Positions 46,501-61,747 of a stretch of 64,000 nucleotides of DNA are shown here, in pieces. The stretch is taken from NCBI RefSeq assembly GCF_016859285.1, contig NC_053416.1, forward strand, positions 17,068,501 through 17,132,500, read 5' to 3'. Origin of the DNA: Xiphias gladius (lineage: Eukaryota; Chordata; Actinopteri; Istiophoriformes; Xiphiidae). Numbering within the stretch: position 1 is the stretch's first letter; every line of letters begins with the position of its first letter. Below the pieces are notes generated by a model. The model did no database searches, was not told where the DNA came from, and saw nothing but the letters and a program-made list of their open reading frames with translations. A program made the position numbers and the translations under genes.

Positions 46501-49500
46501 GTTCCATTGTGTTTTACCCGTAAAAGAATAAAAAGACAGAGCAGTTTTTATGATACAGATATTCAAATCTTGATATTTCTCACATACTTTTATTTATGCA
46601 ATCCACTTACATACAAGACCTGTTTTTTTTTGGTCACCTGTAAAGTTCTGAAGAATATTCAGCTCATTGAGCAGCTCACTAAATATGTTTTTTATCATTT
46701 ATAAGTAAAATTATACACATGGTCCAATCATATCGATCGATATCAGGTGCAGTGTAGTTGTAATGTTCATATACTGAGTCTGATAAGTGAAAAATATTTT
46801 TATGGGAGTTTCTTAGCATTAAGGACATTTAGGCTCTTTATTGGTGGAATATATGTCTTTTTTATCCTGCACCTGAAAAGAATATTAAATGTGCATATCT
46901 TCACATTTGTTTTGTTTTTGTGCCACTGTCATTAGGAGAGAGGAATGATTTCAGTTGAAGTGAAAGAAGTTTTGAATATGAGACTATCAGCTGAAATCTG
47001 CCTCATTAATGAACAAGTTAATTCCAAACAGGAAGAACTGTATGGCTTGGACAGTAGTCTGTCAAGCATTTTAATAACATCTAAAAGCTATGTTTTATTC
47101 AAAAATGTTGAATAATGTCCCCTCAAAGTGCAGGGGACATCAGCTTACAAATGGTAAAACCACTCTTCTAACCACAGAGAAATCAAGTGTTCATCCACAC
47201 AAGGACCTGAAATTGCTTCATTATATAAATAGTCCACCCAAAAACCATTAGTCCTCTACATCTGACAAGCGCTGCCTGCTCATAGGCCTGTTTGAAGACA
47301 CAAATCTACTGCAATGCTGAGCCAGACATTTTTGTAAAAGAACATTTTATCAAAACCAGGCCAATCTTCATCTGAAAATGAATGCCTTTTAAGATTTGGA
47401 TGCCACATTCATTGACTATTCTGTCATCTCTATATATTGCATGGAGAATAATTGTTATATTTTTAGCTGAGTTTTCCTTCAGTGTGTGAAATGCAGATTT
47501 TTATGCATCATTGTGGTTCTTAGCACTTCTTTCTGTGCATTATCTCTTATTTGAAATAGTGCTAGTTAAGGCACACAAACCGCCCCATTATTATCAGTCA
47601 CAAGTTGTTCCTTTTGATGTTACACTAACTTCATTTCCTTACTTGAAGCTCTGCATGTTTCACCTCCAAAACTTTCTTTTCTAGAACTGCTGTAAGAGAT
47701 GGGTTATTTCGTAGTCTTTTGTTTAACAAATTACACTGTAAACACCAAGGCCAGCTGTTTTTCTTTTAACAGAGGCAACAATGTCACTTTTGAAGGGAAG
47801 CACACAGGAGCTTTATCAAAGTCAAAGAGGTGCCATCCACATTGTTGGTTATGACATAACCTTTTGAGACAGTTGTGTTGTTTTGTAGCAGATGACAAAT
47901 GCGTGGCTGATTTTGATGATAAACGGACTGTTTACAGTTTTTTACTCAAATTAGCTTCATACTCTGATGGCAGTTTTGTCAGCACAAAATGTACCCATAT
48001 CCCAAGACCTCAATAAGCCTCCAAAATAATTTTAGTTTTGATGCACCCCAAAAATATCCTAGTAAAGCAACAACTCGAATTCATCTATTTCACTTTCACT
48101 TTCTTACAAATACTTGGGTTTACTGATATGTTTCTGTGATGCATGTTTAATGTCTTGGGTCCTAAAGCCTTGCCGGTGGCCCTTAGTTGCCCCGGTGTAC
48201 ATTATATCCCGCAATACAGAACAACATGAAGAAATGCAAAGCTGGTCCTGGGTATGGTGGAGGAGGAGAGAATGTTCTTAATGGCTTATTCATTTGCAAA
48301 TGATCCGTGTAAATTTTCTGGCAGTATGTTTATTATATTTATGAGGTATATCTTATGTTTCAAGTTGACATGTTGGCCTGAGTAGAGGAGGAGCATGAAT
48401 GTGTTCAATGCATTTATTTATTAATTTTTTATTTTTAGTAAACCGCACCTCAGATTTGGGTATTTATTGTGTTCAAATGATAAATGGCTGCATTTATGTA
48501 GCACTTTCATCCAGGGCTTTACAGTTTTCCTCTCATTGACCCATTCTGACACAAACTCACACACTGATGGCAGCAAGAAGCCAGTTGCCATGCAAGGTGT
48601 TGGCCAGACCATCGGGAGCAATTCGCGGTTCAGTGTCTTCAAGGACACTTTTTGATGTCGACAGTGACATGTGGACAGGAGATGCTGGGGATCGTACTGC
48701 CACCCCTGTGACCAGTGGATTACCCACTGAACGTCCTGGGTCAAAGCCGGCCCAAGTGTAGATGGTCAGTTGTGAAGCTAAACTAGGTCAGGGTCTCAGT
48801 AAAATACCAGAATTCAATCTCTGGGTACAATCAATATCCACATCAAATTTCAAGGAAATCCAGCAACTTGTTTTTGACCTGACAGTAGCACTTGATAAAA
48901 GGTCAGGGAGTCACAAATAACACTGAAAATGGTCTTCACAGGACCATGAATGGTCATGCCAGATTTCAAGACACTCTGGCCAGTTGTTGACATATCTTGC
49001 TTTGGACCAAACTGTTGAATGGACAGATCGACTAATCAAGTAACATCATCATTCTTATTCCCTGCTGGTGGTGTGTCAGACATGTATTAGGTTATATATC
49101 CAGCATACTTGTGTAGCTTCTAGCTAAAAATGACTTTCAGCTAATGTTACCTATTACTTTCTGAGCTCCTGTTTGCAAGCTGTTAATTCATACAGATATC
49201 TCAGGGAATTATTGAAAATATCTAAGCAATATGGATTTTTTTCTTTTCTTTTTCTTTTTCTTTTTTATTTTTTTTAAACTAGGAAAACACTGTATTTTCA
49301 GAGTAGATGGAGATGGCCCAAAAAATCAGATATGGGAGCAGCAAGTCATATTTTAGACCACTGAGGAGTTGAGTTCTTTCCCCAAAGGCACTTTGGGAAC
49401 GGTGTAGTATACCATTTTCACTTCCAAGCCACTATTTTCCCAACTGGCACGGGCTTACAGACCTGCAATTTATAGGTGACACATCTAACAGTTAGGCTAC

Positions 49501-51853
49501 CACCACCCAATATGTCCTTAAGTTGTCACTTTGAAATCTTCTGTCCTACTTTCCACAAGCTAAAATTATATGGAAACGGGTTTTTGCTACACTTTTGAAG
49601 TAAAAACGTTTTTCCTTTTTCCTAGATCCCTCGTGGAGGACGACGACGCTCACATGAAAGTTGCTCTGGGCTATGGTGATATGGGCATCTCTGCTCACCT
49701 TCAGGCATCAAAGACTGGAAACACTAGATTTTTCACAAGCAACACACACAGCTCAGTTGTTCTTCAGGTGAGAGTTCAGACATGTAGTGACAGTGTCCTG
49801 TGAAGAAGTGAATGTTAAGTCAAATATTGTCATTGTCCGATGATGATAATGTTTACATTTTTTCTTTGTGTTCCTTTTATATTTCATGCAAGCGATGTAG
49901 GCTATATTGCAGGCTGGCAAGACCATGATTCTGATTTCTTAGAAGCGTTTTTGAAATTAGAAAAGAGGTCTATCCAAGTTAATCTATTCCTATTAAAGGG
50001 CTGCAAACTAGAATCTAGTTTCTTTACAGTTTAAAACCTCCACGCTACAAAAACAAAAGTACCTCAAAGAGCCCATGACTGGGTACAATTTTTAATAACT
50101 TAGATAATATTGCATTGATAAATCAAAAGCATATTGGGTTTGGTATCTCTCAATTTGAGTGAGCACAACATGAATATTATGATATATTTCTTATCAGAAA
50201 AGCTTTAATAGAATGTAGTATATTTTTGAATTGATCTGTATTTGAAGCAGTCACTTAACAGTTGAAGTACATAGCATCATATTGACAAAGAATATAAACT
50301 ACTCTCTTCCTGAGGTGTATATCTCACCTTACTAATGCTAGCCAAGCTCACAAAAAGAACAAGAAAAAATAGCCCCCATATAGCAGAAAACTGAATAATC
50401 TATCAAAATTGCACCACTATGGAGAGGCAGACTGCTTCAGTATGTCACCAATTTGCATGTAGTTACGATCACCATAAAGTTGTAGTTGGTGTGTTAAAAT
50501 TGCGCTATTTGTTGCTGCCACAGCAGTGGCTGCCCTTCGTCACCAGCTTTCCACTGAAAATGACTGGCCGTTGGCTGCTTTTTCTGCTCATTAATCTGCT
50601 GATGTCAGGGCACAGTAATGGAATGATAATGATTTTTCTAGGTCATCTGATCTTGCACACTGACAGAACAATCAGTTAGTCTCAGTTAGGTGGTGCATTT
50701 GGAAGCAACCCACCTAAAAACTAGTTGATTATTACAAGAATTTGAGTTGTTGTAGTATGTTACAGGATTGGCATGTTTTGTATATACTTTCTGGCTTGCA
50801 CAACATAAGTACTAACTGCTGTAACCATTTTTTCATTGGATGTGGTTGTCAGTGAAATCAAGTGTGTGGATCATTGATTGCATGTGTGAAGAATGTGGTG
50901 TGAGGGTGACAAAAAGCTCAGACCACAAATTTGTAATCTTAAGCATGCAGCAGCCAAGTGATTAGACAATGATAAAAAGTGCAAATATGACTCCGTAAAG
51001 AGTCGCTGCGGTTGACTGCATCATGTAAATGAACAGTACAGCCTTCCAAGTCACCACAAAACTTACTGATTGAAGTATAAGAGTGGGATTGTTTCTTTTA
51101 AATATCAACAATTGTGTGAAGCCAAAGCTGATAAGCTGTAGCTAATTCCTCAATGCTGAATAACTCCCTTCTATTTTGCTATACCTACAAGGGTACACTA
51201 TAGCTGTCTCTCTAAAAATACAATTCCGAACCAGTTATGTGCAAGACTGTCAAGAAAACAAGCAGGCCACAGTCAGTCAGACAGGCCAAGTAGCCACCAC
51301 ATAGTGTGAGCTCACATCTGACTGACGGTGGCCAAACAGTATTTTGTACCATGCTTGAATGCGGTGGCTAAGACAGAGACAGTCTGCTTTTCTGGAATAA
51401 AAACATTGCATATTTCAGGTCCTCTTTGCATAGCTCAGTAACACTCGTCTCTCACTTTTTTCCTCTTCTCTTAGGGATTTGACCAGCTGAGGATAGAGGG
51501 TTTGCTATGTGACGTCACGCTGGTGGCCGGGGACGGCGATGAAGCTTTCCCTGTACACCGTGCCATGATGGCCTCCTCCTCCGACTATTTCAAAGCCATG
51601 TTCACAGGTGGGTCTATGAAGCCTCACATGGACCACATCATCTGCTCAACAGTGGGTTAGCTATTTTACTGGTACCAGTTAAGGCTTTATGTGGGATGTG
51701 CTCTTGTTGCTTTGACTCTTTGCATTTGAGTGCTTTATATCTTCATCCACCTGCACTGTATTCTTTAGTAAGGCATTTTTTAAAATAATGAACATTTTCA
51801 TGCTTTAACACAGTCATGACATGTCATTGCCATTTTGTCTCCTGAGAAATGTC

Positions 51854-51905
<52 letters not shown>

Positions 51906-54900
51906 ATAAAGGTTTCTATGTTATAAAACCAACATGGTAAAGTCAATGTCATGAATTCATGTAAACGGTCATGTTTCATCTCCTTGGCATACTGTATGCA
52001 GAGGCAGAAGAACCTTGAGTGCTTTGAAATACATACAACAGTGTGAAAGCTCTTCTCAGGAATAGAAAAAATAGGCCTCAATTTTAGATACGGGAAACTT
52101 TTTTTAGGATGCAAAAGGTAATTAAACTAAAGACACCTGTCATATACTGTACAAGGTTTTATATGGGTTTTTTTTTTTCAGTTAAAAACAAGGAAAACTG
52201 GTAACAAAGTGGTAGCCTTTTTAAATTAAGGTGTTTATTTTACAGGGCTTTGAATTTAGAACCCTATTCATTTACATTACGAAGTGGAGTATATAATGAG
52301 CAGTGAAAGTGAATTTTAATTTTGGAACAGCTGACAGGGTTACTTTGGATCTCATTTAATGGCAGTAGCAGAAGTAAGTTTGGACATTAACAAGCTCTTC
52401 TTCTGTTCTCATTGCAGAACTTTCTTTATCTTCATCATATACTTTAAAGTAGAGGTAATGGGAAACTACTTACAGTGAGGGATTTCTTATTAGTGATAAG
52501 GAAGCTCCGTGAGCATAGATACTGAGCAAAGGTTTCTCCCTAAGACCTTCAGTCTTTTCTGAACATAAATCCTTTGACACTGAAAACTTTTCACTGACAT
52601 TTACACATAAGGGCATATGCATCTAGATGAAGTAATGTATTTTTTTTTTTTAATTTTCACCTAAATTGAATTTGTACAGCCATGTGAGCTTTATTCTTCA
52701 AGTTCTTTAAAAAAAATCAAATAGGTGTGGCTGCTAACAGATCTGTCAGTCAAATAAGATTATGTATGAGCTGTACCAAGTATAAGCATCTGCTTTCATG
52801 TATCCCATACTCTCTCCTGATGCAGGTGGAATGAAAGAACAGGATTTAATGTGCATCAAACTTCACGGAGTTAACCGAATAGGCCTGAAGAAGATCATTG
52901 ATTTTATCTACACAGCCAAGTTGTCACTCAACATGGAGAACCTACAAGACACACTTGAGGCAGCCAGCTTCTTACAAATCCTTCCTGTGCTTGACTTCTG
53001 CAAGGTCTTTCTTATATCTGGGGTAAGGAAGCAGCTGTACATTTCTGTACAGTACGCAGCTTTCCTATAGTCTTCACAAGTTATAAATTAGCTGTCCGAT
53101 TCAGTTGTATCTAATAACACAAAATGCTGTTGAGCATGTTTAAGATCATTGGCTGAAATAATGGATATTAGGATTTCAAACCAAATTTAAAATAAATTCA
53201 GTGGTTTAAAGTCATTAATTTTTGCCAAAGTATTTTGAATTTAAGCTGCTCTAGAAGTCCTGTGAGTGTCTGTGAGTTAGAGGAGGCAAGCACATACATG
53301 AAAGCACATATCAAGAAGGGTTTGGTTTTACTGATGATAAAAGAAAACTGATGTTTTCTGTTATCATTACATATAAATTTTCAGTCAGAAGATATATATT
53401 TTTTTCATAATTATATCTGCTCTCATTAAGACTTCATTTTGCTTTGCCTACTGTCTTACAGTCAAGAATTAACTGTGGTTTGAAAAAGCTGAATAGATAT
53501 CAGTGACTGACAGCAACAAGGACTAGTGTCAGGCAATACAGAAGAAGAGAGCTACGATAAGGTGGACAAATTCTGGTAGGCTACACTCATGTTAGATCAA
53601 CCTGCTGAAGAATATATTGACCAGTAGCTCCAGATTCAGGGCTTTTCTCATAAGGCAGGATTGCCTCCTTGATATGTAAAACCCAGAAACCCCTAAAATT
53701 TGGAACATGAACTGAATAAAAAGAGTTGTTGCATGTTTTTAGTGCACTTATTCAGCAAACTTGATGAATAAGTGAGAAAAGCTCCAGCTAAATTGTTAAA
53801 GGTGTTATTATCGAAAAAATGGCAGCAGTCAGACAGAATTACCCAAATCAATGTATATGGACTTTGGCATGTTCAAAAGGTATGTTCTTGTTTTTTCCTT
53901 TTGAATACATTGCTAAAATGTCAGTAAAACTAATTTAGTGTGGATACAAATTAGGCCCGCAACTAACGATAACTTTAATTGTTGGTTTTCTTTCTTTTTT
54001 TTTTTTTTTTTTTAAATCGTATTTTTTTAATGAATACTCACTAGAGCCATAGTGGCATGTTAAAAGGGTTTATGTATCTTGCCAAATGTCTAAACACTAA
54101 AAGGTAATATGTTTATGATGATATACAACAAACAGAAGCAGAAAATACTCTTATGCCCTACTTACCTGTATGCGCTGTGTTACAGGTGTAGACTGTATGT
54201 TAATTTGTCTCTGATTGCAGCATCTGTCAAAGCTAAATAACTGTTGTTATTTTTTAATTAGAAATCATTCTGTCTAAGGAGATGAGTTTCTGTATACAAG
54301 TTGGGAAGATCATGTCTTTAGATGAGTTTTTAGTGTTAGTTACAATTTTCCAAGATTTTGATATCTTCCTCCTTGCAGGTTTCTCTCGACAACTGTGTAG
54401 AGGTGGGCCGCATTGCCAACACGTATAACCTCACAGAGGTGGACAAATATGTCAACAACTTCATCCTGAAGAACTTCCCCTCACTGCTGGGCACGGGCGA
54501 GTTTGTCAAGTTACCATTGGAACGACTGGCTTTTGTATTGTCCAGTAACAGCTTGAAACACTGCACTGAATTGGACCTGTTCAAGGCTGCTTGCCGCTGG
54601 CTACGCTACGAAGATGGTCGTATGGACTATGCCCCAAAGCTCATGAAGAACATCCGCTTTCCCCTCATGAACCCACAGGAGCTCATCAATCACGTGCAGA
54701 CAGTGGACTTTATGCGTACGGACAACACCTGTGTCAACCTTCTCCTGGAAGCTAGCAACTACCAAATGATGCCCTACATGCAACCAGTTATGCAGTCAGA
54801 ACGGACAGCCATCCGCTCAGACAGTGCCCACCTGGTCACCCTGGGTGGCGTTCTGCGCCAGCAGCTAGTTGTGAGTAAGGAGCTGCGTCTGTTTGATGAG

Positions 54901-57900
54901 AAGGCTCATGAGTGGAAGGCGCTGGCACCTATGGATGCACCCCGCTACCAACACGGCATTGCAGTCATTGGCAACTTTCTTTATGTGGTGGGTGGCCAAA
55001 GCAACTATGACACCAAAGGCAAAACAGCAGTGGACACTGTGTTCCGGTACGACCCTCGTTACAACAAGTGGATCCAGGTGGCATGCCTTAATGAGAAACG
55101 TACCTTTTTCCACCTCAGTGCACTCAAGGGACATCTCTATGCGGTCGGTGGAAGGAACGCTGCCGGGGAGCTCGGTGAGTTTATTTCTCTGCATGTGTGT
55201 TTTTGTCTTTACTTTTAAGTTACAATGGAAATCTTTAATTAATATTGTATGAGATTATACACTTAAATGTCAAGGAGCATTAGGAGAGGGCTGCAAGCAT
55301 ACTCACGTTAGTATTCAAGTGTTGTGCCAGCACATCATCTGCTGTTTCAACATGTCACATGCATTATCTAAGAGGATGTGCACACTATCATGAACACCTT
55401 TTTACTATGAAATATAATCCAATACAGGAACATTTCAACACATGCAGAATCTTGTGTAAACATAAATGTTCATATTTAGTTCTCACTGTGTCAGAAGTGT
55501 TGTTCCATCATTTCTGGGGCTGTATTTTGGTGAGGTGTTGTTTTGGGGTTCATTATATAATATTGTAAGGTTTTTTTTGTTTTTGTTTTTTTTCCCCCCT
55601 CTCACCTTTTATGATATAGTGCAGTCCAGTACAACAAAGCCACAGCCTACACCCGTAACACTTCAATGAATTGAGATAAATCTGGTTATTGTAGTTTGGT
55701 TGTTGATGGTGAGTAACCAGCCTGGAATCTCTTCACCCGTTACTGTGGACCACAGAGAGTTGCCACCCAGTACTTAAATTCAGCTTTGTGACTGCAGTGG
55801 ACAGAGCGAGGCCATGGTGTGAGCAGTCTCCTCTTCTGGGTTATAATTAGACCAAAGAGCACAGCCCCAGTTCACTGCCTGTCTACGCAACTGACTTTTC
55901 CTGCTTTACGTTCCACTGCTCTTTCACTGCATGTGGTTTATCTTTTGTGTTTTCTGGCTGTGCCCAGCCCCTACATAATATTTGTTTACTCTGAGCAGGT
56001 CATATGGGTGTGGTTTTGATGTTACATCTGAAATGCTCAGATTATACATAAAAATATTTATATATATATAACAAACAAAAAAAGCTCAGCAATGTCAAGA
56101 CAGATATTTACAGGAGGAAGCTTTTAATCTTAACTGGTATACTTTGCATTTTTTTGGTTACGTAGAGAGGTTTTGTGCTGTTTCTATCTTTTTTTTTTTT
56201 TTAAATGGCAAAAATATAAGGGTCTCATTTTTAAGATGTCATCCCTTGCTATGTCTTTTTATTTGAGGGTGGGGTAGTTAATTTACGTTTGATTACAGGT
56301 TTGTCAGACAAATTTGTCTGTTTTACCCTAATGTTAGATCTTGAATAGGTCTTTTAAAACAACTAATTGTTTACCTCAGTCAGATGAATGAGAGAAGAAA
56401 ATATTTTCTCACAAAGTGTTACATTGGCATTTGATAAATATTAAAAATTCTTAATTTTGTGATTGTATATGATATTCTTACCCAGAGGCAGCATATTCTT
56501 TAATGTAAAAGGAAAGCTGAACTCAGGAATTTGTAAACTTGCTTTAAGGGTCTTTTAGGCTTAGATAGGCTCTTTTTATGACCCACTTTACTGAAGCAGA
56601 ATATACAGATCGGCAAAGATCTCTAGGGCAGTGGTTCTCATTTTTTTGGGGATCCCCACCCTTTCAAACAAAGCAATATCTAAAGCTAAAATTAAAGTCT
56701 ACAAAAACAGAGGAGGATTCTGTGTTGCACAGTGTTTTTCTTCTTTCCTCTCGTGCTAATCATTTGAGGTTACTGGGACCGATTAGCCTCCACAGATCAT
56801 TTACATTCCTGACCTCCATGTTGGGAATCACTGCTGTATGCCAGAGAATAATGCTTCATAGTGACCATTGCCAGATATCACCAGCTACCAGCTTGATCCT
56901 CGGAGTGTTCCATTCATTTTTGGTGAACAGCCTGCAGAAAGAGACATTCATGCTAAGTAGGAATGAAACCTTTTCAGCTATTCATAGTAAAATCTGATTT
57001 AAATCTGACTGAGTGAAAAACATGTTCAATTTAAATCAGCGTACCTGTAATTGCATTCTTTTTTTTCAGTCCAACCCGTACAATTTAACTGCTGTGTTTT
57101 TAGATCTGTTCAGTACAATCATTGTCTTCTAAAATGTCTGTACTACTTCCACAGAGTGGCTGCACAACTTTGTGTACCGCCCAAGCTGACTTTGGTAGTT
57201 GTTGAGCAAGCGGAGCAAGGTGTTCACTCATTTACCCCGCTGAGATTTCCCTAGCTGGCCCAGAGATGGCTCACACTCCTTTGTGGTCCTGAGCTTACGA
57301 CTGTATTTTTGAACCAGTATGATAAATTTTAATCATTTTTCAAGGAACTGATATAACCAAAGCCTTTAAAAAAATACATAATTTGAGTTTATTCTTTGAA
57401 TTCCATCCAACCACACTTGTGACATGCAACCAAAAATACAGTGCCTCTTTATCCTGTTATATGCTGATGAGACTTCCCTCAGCTGGGAAGATAATACGAA
57501 CAAGAAGATTATGCTTATTTGATGATAGTGTTTGATACAAAGGCTAAAAAGCACAAAGCATGCACTCTTGTTGTAATCTTAAATTATAACACTCTGAGGT
57601 GAAGAACCCTAGATATCTAGGTCTAAACAACTCCAGTTGGTTTTCCAAGTTGCTCTGCGCCCAAAAAAAAGGACAGGGAGTCGCTCACGTACAAGCATCA
57701 CTCATAAATCCCAGTGTCCTTATTCCTGGTTCTCACAGATAAAGTAAAACTATTCTTAGGGACCTGAAGATAAAGGATCTTACAATCTCCCTCATTCCTG
57801 TGCAGTCAGTGTATTCAGTGCTGGTCGGGTTGTGGGGATGTGTACTCTGTATTTAAATCTGTGTTTTAGCTCCCATGCTGAGACCCTCCAAGGCCTCATT

Positions 57901-60900
57901 TGCTGCTGTTTGTCCTCCTTAGTTGTGTCTTGACCTACTTTCTACTAATACGTTTTTTTTTTTTTAATCTTTTCTTCAAGCTACTGTGGAGTGCTACAAC
58001 CCAAGGACAAATGAATGGACATATGTTGCCAAAATGAATGAGCCACATTATGGCCATGCTGGGACAGTGTATGGTGGTTATATGTATATTTCAGGTAAGT
58101 GGAATTGGAATGAACTTCTGTTTGTGATATCCAGTTATCCCAGGTATTTCATGGCAGAAAACAGCTGATTACATATTATTATATTCAAGGCCATAAAATC
58201 TGTTCTATGGTTCCCTCATCTGATGTCTTTCCTCCAAGCTCCACTGCATGTGTAATGCATTGCCATGAGTTATCCAGAGAGGACTATGTCTGTTTTTTTT
58301 TTTTTTTTTTTTTTTCATGTTCAATTAAATTTTTCAAACTAATTAATGATAATAATTATTCAATTTTATGATCGACACATAATGAAATAGAGGGCTGTAA
58401 TGGGAGTGGGGTCATACTAATAAAACACAGGTCGGTATTATTAAAATTATTTTATCAGGAATTTGCTGTTTCGGTTTTTAATAAATAGTGCACACAGTAC
58501 ATGCATACATTAAGGTCCTTCACACTTCACAAATCATTTCTCACAGTTGATTCATCTATGCTGAGCTAACAGGTGAAGTGGGTGGACACTGAGATGGGGC
58601 CTTTTGGCAGTCAGTACTTGCTCTTTAGGTTTCACCCCAGTACTTGTTCACTTCGTAGGTTTGAAAACAAATCCTGCATTATGGAGATGAGCCCTAGTTT
58701 CTCAGTGTGACTAATCCAGAGTGATGCTACAAAGAAAGGGGAGGAGGGGATGTGGAAGGCAAATTGGGAAGGATGGAGCAAAGTAGAGGACTGAAGCCTG
58801 TGTAGGAGGTGTAACACAGAAGAGCCTGTGTTAATCCCTCCTGGCCGTGGGTACCGGCATCCTTCTACAACACAAATATGAAAAAGGAAATCACCAGAGG
58901 TTTCCAGAAGTGTAGATTTCTGTCTCTCTGTCTCTCTCTCTCTGTCTCTGACAGCATGACAGAGGCAGGGAAGAAAAAAAATGCAATTGAGGTGTTATCT
59001 CTTAATACACGTACAATGCATATGTTCTTGATTGTCACCGGTAATAAGCACCAGTTACAGTGCTTTGCACAGATCACAGTTCAAATCATCATCAGTTTTA
59101 GATACTTGTAGCAAGATCTAGTGAAAATCTGTGCACACATATCACCAAAGAAATAAACACCAGCTCGTCGAGTAGTAAAACAACTACAAATAATCATGTC
59201 AGAATTTCACTCGATGCATTTTAGCATCTATGGAATATTTAAAAAGGTGGTATATTGGCACTGGGCATAGATTAGTATCATTAGTAGCCTTGCTGAATTA
59301 ACATAAATTAATATCTTTGAACTAGTCACATACTGTACTTACAATACCACCTGGGAGGCTTAGGCAAATGAAAATAAAATATTGAAAAGCTTTTTAGCAG
59401 TCCTATTAAGCTTATTTACAATGTAAGGTGCGCACCAGCATACACAGTTTTACTAGATACACTCCCTGATTTTTGATTACTTTGCACAACACCAATGAAT
59501 TCAGTTTCATAATCCACAGATCTCATTATTCCTGCAAACCTTTATCATTATCAATTGATTACATATTAACTTATGCTGACATTTTGGAAACAGCCCAGAA
59601 ACTACTTACCTTTTTATACATGATTACAATCAACTTTTTATATAAACAAAAAGCAAAACTTTATAACATTTTTAGTTAGTTAGTAATTCACTTGGCAATC
59701 ACAAGAACTGGGGCCTATTTGGGACTGTATAGACCCCACGATTTGGCAAGCCTGACATTGCAATGGAGCAAAAATGAGAGCCACATTTTTACTTATGTTA
59801 TTCATCAGGTCAGTTTATTTTAATATTAGTCACGGACTAAGCTAATCTGCTAGTAGCCAATTTTTTTTTCAATCTCTCTGCCTCAGGTTGTACTCTGCAG
59901 TTCGTGGTATTTTTTGCTCACCCTTTTGATGTAGCAATGGATTCTTTTTTTTGTTGGTGTCATGTTGCAGTGAAGCAGTTAATAGCAAGCCAATAGCTTG
60001 GTAAATCTCACCGTTGTAACTGCTGGGTGAGCTGTGACACAATGTCACGCTTTGCACCTGCAGCAGCTAAAAGTACGCGTGTGTGCGCGTGCATGGGGGG
60101 GGGTGAATATTGTGTGTTACAGAACAGAGCTTAACAAGCAGTTTTGTGAATACAGCTGTGGGTTATAACCTGAGAAACAGGCATACATGGTTCATATGAA
60201 AACTGTCTTGAACAGACTGTAGTGCTTTTAATGCAGAAGATACAGGTTAGAGGAATTTTTTTGCGCTGAGGCCCTATTGTACCACCCACAGTCTGAAAGG
60301 TTATAGTCTAGCTGTGCTGCGTTGTCTGAAGGTATTCTGTCAGCTGGATGAACCTGACAAACACACTCTGCCCACAGAACATCATAGCTCACGTGGTGTG
60401 GTAGCGTACAGACATGAGTACTGAAATGGTGCAGCGCCACACTGCCTCTGGTCAAGAGTCTTATTTGAGAGATTAAGATTGGTATGAAGAAGCTGTTGTC
60501 TTGCAATTCATTTTTTAAGTTGTTTATTGAGTCATCTACAAAATGGACACTGCATGATTTTAGTAGTTTAGATGCGGGTGTTGTGACAGATGAATCCTCG
60601 CAGGCCAGACTTTACAGTTATTGTTATGATTTGTGATTTATTTCAAGTCATTTTGGAAGTAATTTCTGGCATTTAATGGTATTTACAAGAAGGCTTTTTT
60701 TTTTTTTTTTTAAATGTCCTCATAACTGTTTAATATGAGAATTTTATACAGAAAAGGGTGGCGATCTGTAATGTCTGCTAGAATTCACCCCACTTGATCG
60801 TTATTGAAATATCGCATGTATTGACGACCTATAATTTCAGCTCTTATAATCTGGGGATCAGTTTAGACTGTGTCCAAAATCACACCGGAAAGAAAATCTT

Positions 60901-61715
60901 GGCCGACTGAAATCGTACCTACTCTTAAACCAATCAATTGGTCGCAGGGAAAAAAAAACAAAACTGCGTGTTATCTCCATACCAGCCACACTGCACTGAG
61001 TGCACTCTACCTGGTAGCCTTATGAGCCTAAATTATTTATAAATACACAAAAGCCAGTATTTTCAGCATATTAAATAATTTTAACTTAATTATTTTACAC
61101 TGAAATGATAATAACAGACTCAAATTCATATGATTTCCCAAAATTGAACTATATGAACTGGTGATCCCATCACAAGAACTTTAACATGAAAGTTGACAGA
61201 GCATCCTAATGCAGACAAGTTAGCTTACCGTTTTTGATGATTTGCCGTGTTGGTTGTTGAGCTGTGATATGCAAACTGCTGTTTGCAAAGTGCACACTTG
61301 ACTCTGTGGTCATCTGTTTAACAAAATGCAGCCACACCAGCGATTTCTTTGACATGGTGTCAGTTAGTTTGGAGCCGAGTAAATGTTCATAAATGTTAAA
61401 TAAGTTAGACTTAGCAGTCTCTATTAGGTTGGGTGAGTAGTCAACCACGAGACTACACCCCTACACTGCCGTATATTCCTCCTCTGCCATTTTATTTGAG
61501 TGTCCAAATTCTGTGTGTGAAATTTATGCTCAATATAGTCCCCTCAAAAAATTCAGTGATGACCCAAAATGATGAGTCATAAGTGTCTGAAATTTCAATT
61601 TCGTGCTCACTATATATATGACTGTCTGTTATATAGAGAGTAATGACCTAGTGAGCAAGGGAGTGATTTTAGAAACCGCTTAAATTTGTTTGAATGTATG
61701 ATCTTATTAGCCATC

Positions 61716-61747
<32 letters not shown>

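Larger units (their letters stand above)
37300..49625 (+). other. klhl13: klhl13 intron 1 (12.3 kb, relative to the 37202 start)
   Basis: It runs from AT|gtgagt to the acceptor ...ttcctag. The first 500 bases are GC-richer. The rest is AT-rich and carries SINE and other repeat fragments, CA microsatellites and long T tracts. No additional klhl13 coding exon was recognised; open frames such as 37461-37832 match no family. Confidence 0.75.

Noticed and set aside
51824..52114. Minus-strand frame with a His/Thr run
   Set aside because: Created by the GT microsatellite at 51855-51904.
56578..56997. 139-residue open frame
   Set aside because: It overlaps the MITE at 56629-56833 and matches nothing; chance frame.
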